Origin: Streptomyces humidus
GTDB lineage: Bacteria; Actinomycetota; Actinomycetes; Streptomycetales; Streptomycetaceae
Assembly (NCBI RefSeq): GCF_014649655.1
Contig: NZ_BMTL01000024.1
Coordinates: forward strand, 62,001 to 126,000
Reading direction: 5' to 3'
DNA: 64,000 nucleotides
Shown here piece after piece: positions 1-7,762 of this stretch (the first letter of the stretch is position 1; each line of letters starts with the position of its first letter). Below the pieces are notes generated by a model, which saw only the letters and a program-made list of their open reading frames with translations, did no database searches and was not told where the DNA came from. The position numbers and the translations under genes are program-made.

Positions 1-602
1 GTGCCGACTGTGGCCTCCGGCAAGGCGAGATCCTCGGGCTGTCCGTGGATGAGCTGGACTTCGACAGCGGCACCCTGCACGTGGTGCAGCAACTCAAGCT
101 CAGCCTGAGCAAGGCCGTGTTCGCGCCCCCGAAGGGCGGCAAACTTCGTGACGTCCCTCTGCCCGATCCCGTGGCGGAAGCACTCCAGGAGCACCTCAAG
201 CGCTTCCCGCCCGTTGAGATCACCCTGCCGTGGATGCGGGCGAACGGCCGGCTGGTGACCAAGCGCCTGATCTTCACCGGGCCAAACGGCGGCCACGTTT
301 GGCGCACCTCGCTGAATGAGGACCACTGGAAGCCTGCTCTGGCATCCGTGGGCGTCATCCCGAAGGCCAAGAGCCGGGAGCACACCGCCGCGCGCGAGCA
401 TGGCATGCACGCCCTGAGGCACTTCTACCCGTCGGTGCTGTTGGACGCGGGCGAGAGCATCAAGGCCGTCAGCGAGTACCTCGGGCACTCCGACCCGGGA
501 CTCACTCTGAAGGTGTACGCGCATCTCATGCCGAGCAGCCGCGACCGGGCCCGGAAGGCTCTCGGTCAAGCACTCCGGCCGCCGCAGGACCCGCCGCGTT
601 GA
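1..602 (+). CDS. int: Tyrosine site-specific integrase of a neighbouring AICE (5' end outside window)
   Basis: C-terminal catalytic half of a phage/AICE-type tyrosine recombinase; the reading frame is open from base 3, so the gene starts upstream of the window. Visible catalytic features are the first Arg (GLRQGEILGL), the HALRH box and the nucleophile Tyr in KVYAHLM. The protein closely resembles the C-terminal half of the complete integrase at 14039-15283 across nearly its whole length, but has a different tail (ALGQALRPPQDPPR). It ends 80 bp before an att core copy at 682, the normal int-attP arrangement. The inference is that it belongs to a second element integrated to the left, in tandem with the complete element described here. 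Function is certain; completeness of the gene cannot be judged. Confidence 0.93.
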   Translation, partial: ADCGLRQGEILGLSVDELDFDSGTLHVVQQLKLSLSKAVFAPPKGGKLRDVPLPDPVAEALQEHLKRFPPVEITLPWMRANGRLVTKRLIFTGPNGGHVWRTSLNEDHWKPALASVGVIPKAKSREHTAAREHGMHALRHFYPSVLLDAGESIKAVSEYLGHSDPGLTLKVYAHLMPSSRDRARKALGQALRPPQDPPR

Positions 603-630
603 GGTCCCATAGAGGGCCCAGGCCGTGAAA

Positions 631-669
631 ATGCCCCCGCCCCGCGCCGTATGCGCAGGTAGGGGGCAT
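631..669. terminator. Stem-loop between integrase and att core
   Basis: ATGCCCCC (631-638) pairs perfectly with GGGGGCAT (662-669), and the loop contains a further GCGC/GCGC pairing. There is no T-tract, as is common for Streptomyces terminators. It lies 29 bp after the integrase stop and 13 bp before the att core. It probably terminates int transcription; a role in attP architecture is possible. Confidence 0.55.
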
Positions 670-681
670 GATCATGGACTC

Positions 682-705
682 TACTTCTTCTTGCCCTGGG
701 TCTTG
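682..705. repeat. attL: att core, left copy (duplicate of gpmA 3' end)
   Basis: TACTTCTTCTTGCCCTGG at 682-699, one mismatch, then TCTTG at 701-705. This matches the last codons of gpmA at 15945-15968 (KNQGKKK-stop on the minus strand). Here the frame reads KTQGKKK-stop (TAG instead of TAA), with no gpmA homology beyond. It is a direct repeat in the same orientation as the right copy, 15.26 kb away, and bounds the element. It also lies just downstream of the left integrase, so it serves as the junction of two tandem elements. Confidence 0.85.
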
Positions 706-806
706 CCGGGGATCTTGGTGAGCTGGGTTTTTGCTGGTCAGGGGCGGTGGGCTCGTGCGCCTGGTGGTCGTCGTTGGTCGTCATTGGCCACTGGTAAGCG
801 GCCTCG

Positions 807-828
807 GACGGCCCAGGGACGGCCCAGC
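807..828. repeat. Probable arm-type integrase binding site, left end
   Basis: Two abutting 11-bp units GGACGGCCCAG. The 22 bp at 807-828 recur exactly at 15862-15883, inside the other end of the element. Each copy lies about 60-110 bp inside its att core. In the circular form the two would flank the core, like P and P' arms of lambda-type attP sites. The binding role is inferred from symmetry and position. Confidence 0.65.
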
Positions 829-857
829 TCCTCGGCCTGATGGGCGGCCCGCCGGCC

Positions 858-2459
858 TCAGCGCGAGGGGCGCCTCTTCGGGGGGACCGGGCCCGGGATC
901 ACGTCCTTGCCAAGGTGTTCCTTGATCAGGTACTTGAGTTCCGGCCCTTCGATGAGCTGGAGCCGGCCATGCTGACGGGCAAAGTCGTGGCTGGCCCTGC
1001 CGAACCACGATGTGGTGATCAGGACCCCCTTGGCAGCACGTTTGTGCTCGACAACTCCGGCGAGCGCCTGGACGGACTCAACACCCACGAGCTTGCTGTA
1101 GCGCTTCGCCTGAATGATGCACTCACCGTTGAAGACGGGGTCCTTGCTGACGGCCACCGCGTCAACGCCCTCGTCTTTGGACGCCTGGGTGTTCCAGGCC
1201 TCCATGCCGATCGCCTCGAACAGTTGGCGGATCAGGTGCTCGAACTCGGTGGGCGTCAGCTTCACCAGCACAGGCCTGCTGTCCAGGCCAGCAACAACAT
1301 CCATGCTGTCCATGAGCCGGTACTTCGACAGGTCGAACTCGACGATGGGGCGGATCGGTTCGAGATCGTAGGGGTTGGGAGACACCAGAGCGTTGAGTCC
1401 CCTGAGGCACTGCGCCGGATCAACCTGACTGAGACGGAGCTTCCCGAACTGCTCCCTGCTGGCGCTGAGCGTCACCAGACAGGGTGAGACCTCCTGACCG
1501 GTGGCCCGATCGATGGTCCTCACATGGCCGTTCAGGATCACGCCATTGACGATCCGGTCGGGATCGCTCGTCAGGACCTCGTGGACTGTCCTCAGAGCAA
1601 CTTGAGCCAGGACGGAGGCGTAGATCTCCTTGCGCTCCTTCTCCGGACGAGGCAGCACGGTCGTCTCGTCTCGGTTCTTCACGTACCGGTAGCCCCGCGC
1701 GGTGGGAACGATCGCCTCAGGCGGCAGGTGGATCTCAACGAGTACGTCACCGGTGGCAGGTCGAAAGGCGATCCGATGCTCGTGGGGGAAGCCCAATGGA
1801 TACTCCGACGCATCTAGAACAGCCCCTAGGTGAGCCTCGACCGCCGCGGGCTCCCCGGCCCTGTAGGCCTCGCGCTCCTCGTCCAACTTCCTGTTGAAAG
1901 CCGCCACCTCGTCAAGGGCTAGCTCTTCGGCCTGGCGGTGCTCGGCACGCTTCCGCTCCAGGGTGGCCAGCCGCTTCTCCTCGGCTCGCCTGTGACGATC
2001 CTGTGCCTCGCCGAACCGCACCCGTGCCTCGGCAACCTCAGCTTCATAACGCTTCCTGCCAAGACCCAGGACAGCAGCCAGACCGCCGGGCTCCGGTGGT
2101 GCGAACTCCTCCCAGCGCGGTGAAGGCTCCGGACGAGACCAAGGACGCTCGTCTAACTTCTTCGGCGTGTGAGTCCTCCGCCGGCGCTCGAAGGTCGTCG
2201 GCGGATCGCCCACCAACGCGTTACGGAGCAACTGCCCGAGCTGCTCGACCTCGTGCTCGACCCCGATCGTGCGCACCTGCGCCTGCTCCGCCTGCTGCTC
2301 CTGATACGCGGCCTTCCGCTCGCGTTCCTGCCGCTTGCTGGCCGTCTCAGCGGCCTTGCGTTCCCGCTCCGCTTGTCGTGCCCGTTGCTCCTGGGCACGT
2401 CGTAACGCTTGCTGCTGCCGCTGATAGTCGTTGCCTCGGCCGCTGCCCCGTTGCGCCAC
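858..2459 (-). CDS. Mrr-type restriction endonuclease with N-terminal coiled coil
   Basis: 533 aa. Residues ~10-75 and ~140-210 are charged, Arg/Glu/Ala-rich helices predicted as coiled coil. The C-terminal ~110 residues form a Mrr_cat (PD-(D/E)xK) nuclease domain beginning LTPTEFEHLIRQLF, with Asp in KDEGVDAV (~434) and the QAKRY motif with catalytic Lys (~452). Such proteins cleave DNA, often modified DNA, and act in defence. The GTG start is preceded by GGGGAGGGG at 8-nt spacing. It is transcribed divergently from the NACHT gene, the two forming the cargo end of the AICE. The substrate (modified or unmodified DNA) and dependence on a partner cannot be read from sequence. No methyltransferase lies nearby, which favours a modification-dependent or effector-type nuclease. 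Confidence 0.82.
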   Translation of the reverse strand: MAQRGSGRGNDYQRQQQALRRAQEQRARQAERERKAAETASKRQERERKAAYQEQQAEQAQVRTIGVEHEVEQLGQLLRNALVGDPPTTFERRRRTHTPKKLDERPWSRPEPSPRWEEFAPPEPGGLAAVLGLGRKRYEAEVAEARVRFGEAQDRHRRAEEKRLATLERKRAEHRQAEELALDEVAAFNRKLDEEREAYRAGEPAAVEAHLGAVLDASEYPLGFPHEHRIAFRPATGDVLVEIHLPPEAIVPTARGYRYVKNRDETTVLPRPEKERKEIYASVLAQVALRTVHEVLTSDPDRIVNGVILNGHVRTIDRATGQEVSPCLVTLSASREQFGKLRLSQVDPAQCLRGLNALVSPNPYDLEPIRPIVEFDLSKYRLMDSMDVVAGLDSRPVLVKLTPTEFEHLIRQLFEAIGMEAWNTQASKDEGVDAVAVSKDPVFNGECIIQAKRYSKLVGVESVQALAGVVEHKRAAKGVLITTSWFGRASHDFARQHGRLQLIEGPELKYLIKEHLGKDVIPGPVPPKRRPSR

Positions 2460-2590
2460 CTGGTTACCCCTCCCCTGACCTCACTCCGCCACAGGGCTGC
2501 ATTCCCCTTCTACATCGCAGAATCACGCAGCGCAGAGACGTCGCCTCAGTCGGACTGCACGGTGTGCACCGTGGACTCAGGTCGTCTGCA

Positions 2591-2679
2591 CCTCAACCGA
2601 CGACAGTCAGCCACGATGGCGGGTTTGCCGACCGACCAGGCGCGCGTGTGCCTCGCCGCGCCCCCACAGACCTCAGCCA
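2591..2679. repeat. 89-bp imperfect direct repeat, copy 1
   Basis: Matches 2937-3025 at about 76 of 89 positions by eye, with no length differences. Both copies lie in the intergenic stretch between the divergent Mrr and NACHT genes. Shared blocks include GACGACAGTCAGCCA and CAGGCGCGCGTGTG. The role is unknown; it may be a duplicated regulatory region or the remnant of a recombination event. Confidence 0.8.
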
Positions 2680-2936
2680 CGCTGTCGCGGTGTCGTCGAC
2701 CAGAGGAAGCCAGGACGGTCGGCCCGTGAGCACACTGCCTGAGCCATCAGCTTGGGAAGCTCGGGTTTCTTGGCGACGATTGCTGTGCTGACCTGCGGCG
2801 GAGTGGCGTTGGAGCCCCGGTCGCTCCCAGGGCAAGTTCCCGTTGTTCCCCGTGGTTCCCCGCAGGATCTGGCACGCGAATGGCACGGTCCCTCTGCGTC
2901 AACGCAACTCAGCCGAGTTGGTCCTCGGTGTCTGAG

Positions 2937-3025
2937 CCTCAGCCGACGACAGTCAGCCAGGGTGGCGGGTCAGCCGACCGTGCAGGCGCGCGTGTGTCTC
3001 GCTGTGCCCCCACCGACCTTGGCCA
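2937..3025. repeat. 89-bp imperfect direct repeat, copy 2
   Basis: Second copy of the repeat at 2591-2679, offset by 346 bp. It lies about 300 bp upstream of the preferred NACHT start. An open frame of the NACHT gene runs through it, but the repeat character argues that this part is not translated. Confidence 0.8.
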
Positions 3026-3326
3026 GCCTATGTGCAGTTTTCTGGTGTGCGTCACCCATGGCGGTTCAGACGCAGGGCTTGGCACGGGTCAGTGTGTCTG
3101 GTCCCGAGACCTCTCGACGGTGACTACTGCCGATCGCTCTCGTGCAGCGGTACGCCAGCAAGCCCCTCCAGACGGGGTGCCAGCTGGTCGCGACGATCCC
3201 TGTACACGGAACAGCCACCGGAAACTAAGTGGCTTGCCACACCCGGGGAGCGAAATCTGCCAACTGGCTCCCGCAGACGCAGGGACGTCAGTAAGGTCAT
3301 TACCTCCTGATGAGACGGGGTGGCAG

Positions 3327-6212
3327 GTGTTCTCGGATCCGGTGTTGCAACAAGCCGCAGGCGGCGTCATTGCCAGTGTTATCGGCGCCACGGCGACGCG
3401 CCTTGGCGTGACCCTCAGGTCTCTGGGCAGCCGAGGCCTCAAGGAAGATGAAGAAGTTGTTAAATGGTTTAATACTTACACGGTTGCCGAATCGGCACCT
3501 CGAATCTCCACTCTGCCGACTGGCGTTCCCGAAAGTGAACTTTGTCGAATCCTGGAGAGCTCGGCGTTTCATTCCGTGATTCATGAGCTATTGGCCGCAC
3601 GCCTCACCGATGCCCCAGAAGCTGATGTTCAAGATATCCGAAAGGTTTTTGAGCTCACGCTGGGCTACGCTAATCCCGCTGTGGATATATCTGATTTTTC
3701 CGATGCCCTATTTGATTACTACGATGCCGAGATCTCCTCGATTGTTGGAAGAATTCAAGGAGCTTCGCCTGAATTTCTCCCAAGGCTGAGAAGTGAGGCT
3801 TTCGCGGCACGGATGGTCTCCTCCCTGAAGGCGCTCGAGCGGAGAGTGCGGTCCTATGACACGGCAGACCCTCAAAGGGATCGCGCGTTCCTTCTTCGCT
3901 ACAAAAATCATCTTTTGGAGGAATTTGGGAAAATTGAACCCCCAGACTTCGAGCGCCGCCGTCGCGTTCCAATCTCCGATCTCTATGTGACTCCGGAAAT
4001 CAATCAACTTGATATGCCCAATGCAAGCCCAATCGATGTCTGGGAGTTGGGTCGCAGAATCGATAGGACAGTTCTGCTCGGGGATCCGGGAGGGGGTAAG
4101 ACAACAGCATCAAATGTCCTCATGCATTGGCATGCAAATTCGAATGGTCAACTTACCCCATTCCTGGTCACTCTCCGAGAATTTGCATCACAGGACCCTC
4201 CAGAGCGGTCCGTCCTGAAACACATTGAGCACACGCTTGAAATCATTTATCAGTGCCCCCCGCCCGAAGGGCTCATCTCGCGACTGCTCCTTTCGGGTTC
4301 AGCCCTCGTAATCTTCGACGGTCTGGACGAATTGATCGACACGGCGCGGCGATCTGAAGTAACTACGATCGTCGAGCGATTTTGCACGGAGTACCCGATG
4401 GTAAAGGTACTCGTAACTTCACGCCTCGTCGGATACGATCAAGCGCGCCTCGACGATCAGTGTTTTACTCGATACCGTGTTGGAGGGTTCGACACGGCGA
4501 GAGTGAGCGAATACGTCCGGAAATGGTTCGCGCAAGAGAGTGGAATTAGCAACCCGGAGGCGGAAGCCCTTGCTGAAGCCTTCATGAGTGAAAGTGTCAC
4601 TGTTTCAGACCTCAGATCTAATCCGCTCATGCTTGCCCTGATGTGTATTCTTTATCGCGGAGAGGGTTCGATCCCGAGAAATAGGCCAGAAGTCTACGAG
4701 CAATGCGCTGGCTTGCTTTTTAGAAAGTGGGATGCGAGGCGGCGAATCCACACGGAGCTTCGAGCGCGCCCACATGTCGAACCCGCTCTACGACACTTGG
4801 CCTATTGGCTTTTTAGTCGACAGGACACCGAGTCGGCAGTAACTCATGGCGGCTTGATCAGTGAAACTGCCAAGTTCCTGCATGGGCGGGGATTTGAGTC
4901 GATCGATGAAGCGAAAGAGGCAGCAGAAGAGTTCGTGGACTTCTGTAAAGGGCGTGCTTGGGTCTTCAGTGATGCTGGAACAACGGCTCGAGGGGAAGCG
5001 CTCTACACTTTTACCCACCGCACGTTTTTGGAATATTTCACGGCTGCGTATCTCTCATCGGTCAGTGATACACCTGAGAAGCTAGCAAAGCTACTAGTAC
5101 CCCACGTCGCGAAAGAAGAGTGGGAGGTAGTAGCTGAGTTGGCCGTGCAAATGAAGGATCGTTCCGTTGATCAGGGTGCGGCCAGGGTTTACAGGAGCTT
5201 GCTGAGTGATCGCCGTTACACGGCGTTTGACAGTCGCAGCAATCTACTCTGTTTCCTTGCTGCGTGCCTGGAGTCCGTTGATCCTCCGCCGGCTGTAGTG
5301 CGGGAGCTCACTCGTAACTGCCTCAGCCATCTTCTTCGCGGCAGCTTGAATGATCAGCTATTCTATGCTCCTCTGCTTGTTTTGGTCAGGTGCAGTGGTG
5401 CCTATCGTGAAATCGTCGCCAGCGAAATAACAGCAAAAATTGATGAACTTGCTGAATCAAGCGACGAATCGATGAGACTGGCAGGTCTTAGACTCGCAGT
5501 CTGGTGTGACCCGCAGAATAGTACCTACTCACGTGGGCCCCTGGGTTCCATCGGGGAGGAAATTGGACGCTATTGGCGTGATTTTACTGAAGCCAATTGT
5601 GTTCGATTTGAGTCGGAGATTGTTGCAGCGGCGGAAGCTGACTCAGGCTTCTTGCATCTTGCTCTCATGCGGAGACTTATTGATTTGGAGCAGGTGCTAT
5701 CGCATCCGCATAATTTTGAAAAGTTGACGATTGGGGGCCACCCCATCGCTATTTTCGGAACTATCTGGTCGCCGTACTTGCCGACCCAGGCCATCAAGCT
5801 GGTGACACAGCCGGAGGATGTAGCTGAGGACACCCTTAAAGACATGGCGGTGGTGGGCAAATATGTTGCTCAACACTCTTCTCCGCCCTGGATGCGTTCA
5901 GATAGCGGTCACTGGGCAGGATTTGTGCGTCCCGTGGTCGATCCTCCAACATTGCAGCCACTGCAATCCGATGCCTTCCTGGGGGCATCAGTATTGCTGA
6001 TGATCATCGTTGAGCTATCAGGAGATGTCGGCTTCAGGTCCGGGACGCCGGAGGATTTGGGTTTTCTTTCCGATCTCCATCCGTATCTCGTGACGCGAGT
6101 TGCTCGTCAAACTGAAGTTGTTCTTCCACCTCTGCCGATTCCTCAGGAGCTGCAAGGACTTATGGAGCGCTGGGCTCTGGGAGAAGTCGATTTTCTACGG
6201 AGCAACGCATAG
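3327..6212 (+). CDS. NACHT-domain STAND NTPase, probable anti-phage effector/sensor
   Basis: About 961 aa from the preferred GTG; the frame stays open back to 2880, so the start is uncertain. Order: N-terminal helical region (~1-240); Walker A GDPGGGKTT (nt ~4080-4110); Walker B LVIFDGLDEL (nt ~4305-4335); sensor VLVTSR; the NACHT-typical helical stretch with LMLALMCILY and HRTFLEYFTAAYL; then a long helical C-terminus without obvious WD40 or LRR repeats. NACHT/STAND ATPases in bacteria oligomerise on sensing phage proteins and trigger abortive responses. Base composition is clearly AT-richer than all neighbours, with many A/T-ending codons, indicating acquisition from a lower-GC source. No separate nuclease or TIR domain is visible, so the effector is unknown; the divergent Mrr protein is a candidate partner. 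Confidence 0.88.
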   Translation: MFSDPVLQQAAGGVIASVIGATATRLGVTLRSLGSRGLKEDEEVVKWFNTYTVAESAPRISTLPTGVPESELCRILESSAFHSVIHELLAARLTDAPEADVQDIRKVFELTLGYANPAVDISDFSDALFDYYDAEISSIVGRIQGASPEFLPRLRSEAFAARMVSSLKALERRVRSYDTADPQRDRAFLLRYKNHLLEEFGKIEPPDFERRRRVPISDLYVTPEINQLDMPNASPIDVWELGRRIDRTVLLGDPGGGKTTASNVLMHWHANSNGQLTPFLVTLREFASQDPPERSVLKHIEHTLEIIYQCPPPEGLISRLLLSGSALVIFDGLDELIDTARRSEVTTIVERFCTEYPMVKVLVTSRLVGYDQARLDDQCFTRYRVGGFDTARVSEYVRKWFAQESGISNPEAEALAEAFMSESVTVSDLRSNPLMLALMCILYRGEGSIPRNRPEVYEQCAGLLFRKWDARRRIHTELRARPHVEPALRHLAYWLFSRQDTESAVTHGGLISETAKFLHGRGFESIDEAKEAAEEFVDFCKGRAWVFSDAGTTARGEALYTFTHRTFLEYFTAAYLSSVSDTPEKLAKLLVPHVAKEEWEVVAELAVQMKDRSVDQGAARVYRSLLSDRRYTAFDSRSNLLCFLAACLESVDPPPAVVRELTRNCLSHLLRGSLNDQLFYAPLLVLVRCSGAYREIVASEITAKIDELAESSDESMRLAGLRLAVWCDPQNSTYSRGPLGSIGEEIGRYWRDFTEANCVRFESEIVAAAEADSGFLHLALMRRLIDLEQVLSHPHNFEKLTIGGHPIAIFGTIWSPYLPTQAIKLVTQPEDVAEDTLKDMAVVGKYVAQHSSPPWMRSDSGHWAGFVRPVVDPPTLQPLQSDAFLGASVLLMIIVELSGDVGFRSGTPEDLGFLSDLHPYLVTRVARQTEVVLPPLPIPQELQGLMERWALGEVDFLRSNA

Positions 6213-6320
6213 GCTGACCGCCGATTGGCGGGAAATAGTCCTGCTAGCGGTGAGCGGTTAATTGTTCTGCGCGCGGCACGGGCGCCGGCCGGGTTGGAGC
6301 GGGACGAAGGCAGGAGCGCA

Positions 6321-6341
6321 GGCCCGGCCGGGGGCCGGGCC
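6321..6341. terminator. GC-rich hairpin after the NACHT gene
   Basis: GGCCCGGCC (6321-6329) and GGCCGGGCC (6333-6341) are perfect inverted arms with a 3-nt loop, about 110 bp after the NACHT stop and 50 bp from the convergent gene at 6393. Probably a bidirectional terminator without a T-tract. Confidence 0.65.
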
Positions 6342-6392
6342 GCGCGCGGGGAGCGGAGCGAGCCGCCTTGAACCAGTAGAGAAAGTTGTAAC

Positions 6393-6776
6393 TCAGTTGG
6401 CTCTATGGGGCTTGAAGTCATTCGTGCAGGCTGGGAGTTCGACGCCCTGACGGTGTGCCAGGGGTAGGAAGAGAGCTGGTCGGACCGTCCATGTGATGCG
6501 TGTGCTGATGTGCGTGATGGACACCGTCCAGGGCTCCCGGCGCAACAGGGCTCGTCTCGTGTCGATGCGGTCGTCGTGGAGTCGTGTCCACGCCTCCTGG
6601 GAAGCGGCGGTGTCCGGGGCCGGTGAGATGGTGCGCAGGATCGTCGCCACCCAGTTGTTCGCCTCGACCGCCGAGTACGCGTCGAAGGATCCGAAGAGCG
6701 CCGGCGGGCGTCGTCCGTCGAGCCGTTGTGTCCAGCACTCGCACCAGAAGCCCGGCCGGGTCGTCGTCCTCAGCAC
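6393..6776 (-). CDS. Hypothetical protein coupled to an anti-sigma-type ATPase
   Basis: 127 aa, family not recognised. The GTG start overlaps the 3' end of the upstream ATPase gene and is preceded by GAGGAGG, so it is translationally coupled to it. Visible features are a Trp/Cys cluster near the N-terminus (GFWCECW) and SFDAYSAVEANNWVATIL, resembling small proteins often found after HATPase_c_2 genes in Streptomyces. No signal peptide or membrane segment is evident. The frame was chosen over the overlapping +1 frame because the latter is only Arg/Pro/Thr-rich low-complexity sequence. It is probably a partner or client of the ATPase. Confidence 0.6.
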   Translation of the reverse strand: MLRTTTRPGFWCECWTQRLDGRRPPALFGSFDAYSAVEANNWVATILRTISPAPDTAASQEAWTRLHDDRIDTRRALLRREPWTVSITHISTRITWTVRPALFLPLAHRQGVELPACTNDFKPHRAN

Positions 6777-7198
6777 GGGTGGCCTCCTCGGCCTGCGTCG
6801 GTGAAGAGCTCCGCCGTGATGGTGTGGCCGGCCTCGCTGCCGTGGACGACGACCCGGTGAGCGATCGAGGTGACCATGCCGAGTCCGCGGCCGTGTTCGG
6901 CGTCCTGGTCCTGGTGCTCGATCTTCGGGGCCGTGCCCGTGCCTCCGGCATCCGTCACGGATACCGCCACCACCTGAGCCGAGACGGCGACGGCCAGGTG
7001 GAAGCTGCCGGACTCGCCTCCGCTCGCCGTGTGCAGGATCGCGTTCGCGCTCAGCTCGCTCACGATCAGCTCGGCGTCCTCGGCGAAGGGGGAGCCTCGC
7101 AGGACGTCGCGCGTCCATCGGCGGGCCCGGCTGACCTCTTCCGGGAAACCTGGGCAAGACAGTCCCCAGACCCGGGCAGTACTCGTATACTCGTGCAT
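6770..7198 (-). CDS. ATP-binding regulatory protein (HATPase_c_2, anti-sigma-factor type)
   Basis: 142 aa from ATG 7198, which is preceded by AAGGAAC at proper spacing; a longer frame begins at 7228. GHKL fold motifs: N-box ELIVSELSANAILH, DAGGTG (G1-like) and HGRGLGMV (G2). This is the RsbW/SpoIIAB-like family, which binds anti-sigma or regulator partners and is very abundant in Streptomyces. It lies within the AICE next to the regulatory genes, downstream of a TAGACGAGT box at 7246-7254, and so may be controlled with the transfer functions. No sigma factor or anti-anti-sigma gene is adjacent, so it could act on a host regulator. Confidence 0.82.
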   Translation of the reverse strand: MHEYTSTARVWGLSCPGFPEEVSRARRWTRDVLRGSPFAEDAELIVSELSANAILHTASGGESGSFHLAVAVSAQVVAVSVTDAGGTGTAPKIEHQDQDAEHGRGLGMVTSIAHRVVVHGSEAGHTITAELFTDAGRGGHPC

Positions 7199-7244
7199 AC
7201 AAGTTCCTTCATGCTGGTAGGCCGCCATGTGCAGCGGGTTCGGA

Positions 7245-7676
7245 CTAGACGAGTTTCACGCCGTCGTGGGCGCGGATGGCTGGCGGAGACGCCGCGTCGA
7301 GTGCGTCTATGACGCGAATCGCGTATGCCTCGTCAGCGAGTTCGGAGACTTCTTCACGAGTCACCCAGCGCAGTGCGCGGGTCTCGTCGCCGGTGGTCGG
7401 CGTACCGTCGGCCGCCTCGCAGCGGAAGACCAGCGAGACGATCAGACCCGTCATGTTCTTGTAGACGCCGGTGAGGGTCGCGGGAAGCGCGATCTTGATG
7501 CCGGTCTCTTCGAGGACTTCGCGTTGAAGGGCTTCGGGGACGGTCTCCTCGCGTTCGAGGATGCCGCCCGGCGGTTCCCAGTGACCGTTGTCCCGGCGCT
7601 GGATCAGGAGGGCCCGGCCCTGGGCGTCGACGACGACCCCGGCCACGCTCACGGAGTGCGGGCGTTCTGTGCTCAC
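7245..7676 (-). CDS. NUDIX hydrolase, Pif-like
   Basis: 143 aa from GTG 7676 (VSTERPHSVSVAGVVV). A complete Nudix box is visible: GGILEREETVPEAL followed by REVLEETGI, matching GX5EX7REUXEEXGU with all metal-binding Glu residues present. Nudix enzymes hydrolyse nucleoside diphosphates linked to other moieties. In pSAM2 the Nudix protein Pif prevents redundant transfer between element-bearing cells, and its gene is controlled by the GntR repressor KorSA. The divergent arrangement with a KorSA-like gene here supports the same immunity role. An in-frame extension to 7760 exists but overlaps the promoter region and operator box. Confidence 0.85.
   Translation of the reverse strand: MSTERPHSVSVAGVVVDAQGRALLIQRRDNGHWEPPGGILEREETVPEALQREVLEETGIKIALPATLTGVYKNMTGLIVSLVFRCEAADGTPTTGDETRALRWVTREEVSELADEAYAIRVIDALDAASPPAIRAHDGVKLV
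7246..7254 (+). promoter_or_regulatory. TAGACGAGT box
   Basis: Exact copy of the nonamer, overlapping the stop codon of the NUDIX gene and about 50 bp upstream of the ATPase start at 7198. Its first bases are coding sequence of the NUDIX gene, so chance is possible here. Confidence 0.4.
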
Positions 7677-7732
7677 GTTCCTCGGCCCTCTCGGATGGCT
7701 AGGCTCTCCACCGTAGCAACAAGCACTCGCCC

Positions 7733-7741
7733 ACTCGTCTA
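7733..7741 (-). promoter_or_regulatory. TAGACGAGT box between divergent pif-like and korSA-like genes
   Basis: Inverse-orientation copy (ACTCGTCTA) 22 bp before the GntR start codon and 57 bp from the NUDIX start. Position between the divergent genes suits autoregulation by the GntR protein. Confidence 0.7.
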
Positions 7742-7762
7742 GATACCTAAAGGAGTACACAC

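Larger units (their letters stand above)
2460..3326. other. Long intergenic region between divergent defence genes
   Basis: About 870 bp without a convincing gene. It holds the 89-bp direct repeat pair and must contain the promoters for the Mrr gene (leftward) and the NACHT gene (rightward). A frame continuous with NACHT is open from 2880, but its translation there is Ser/Pro/Arg-rich, lacks domain character and is built partly from the repeat. Confidence 0.6.

Noticed and set aside
603-860. tRNA gene as attachment site
   Set aside because: No cloverleaf or TTCGANTC arm at either end; the att repeat is the gpmA 3' coding end.
2880-3326. NACHT protein starting at 2880
   Set aside because: This part has low-complexity translation, coincides with one copy of an intergenic repeat and precedes the compositional change. 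Not excluded, but less likely than a start near 3327.
6418-6951. 177-residue open frame on the minus strand
   Set aside because: Translation is Arg/Thr/Pro-rich without protein character; the overlapping frame starting at GTG 6776 has an RBS and a protein-like sequence.
7181-7200. ACTCGTATACTCGTGCATAC as a further operator
   Set aside because: It lies within the first codons of the ATPase gene and lacks the full TAGACGAGT motif.
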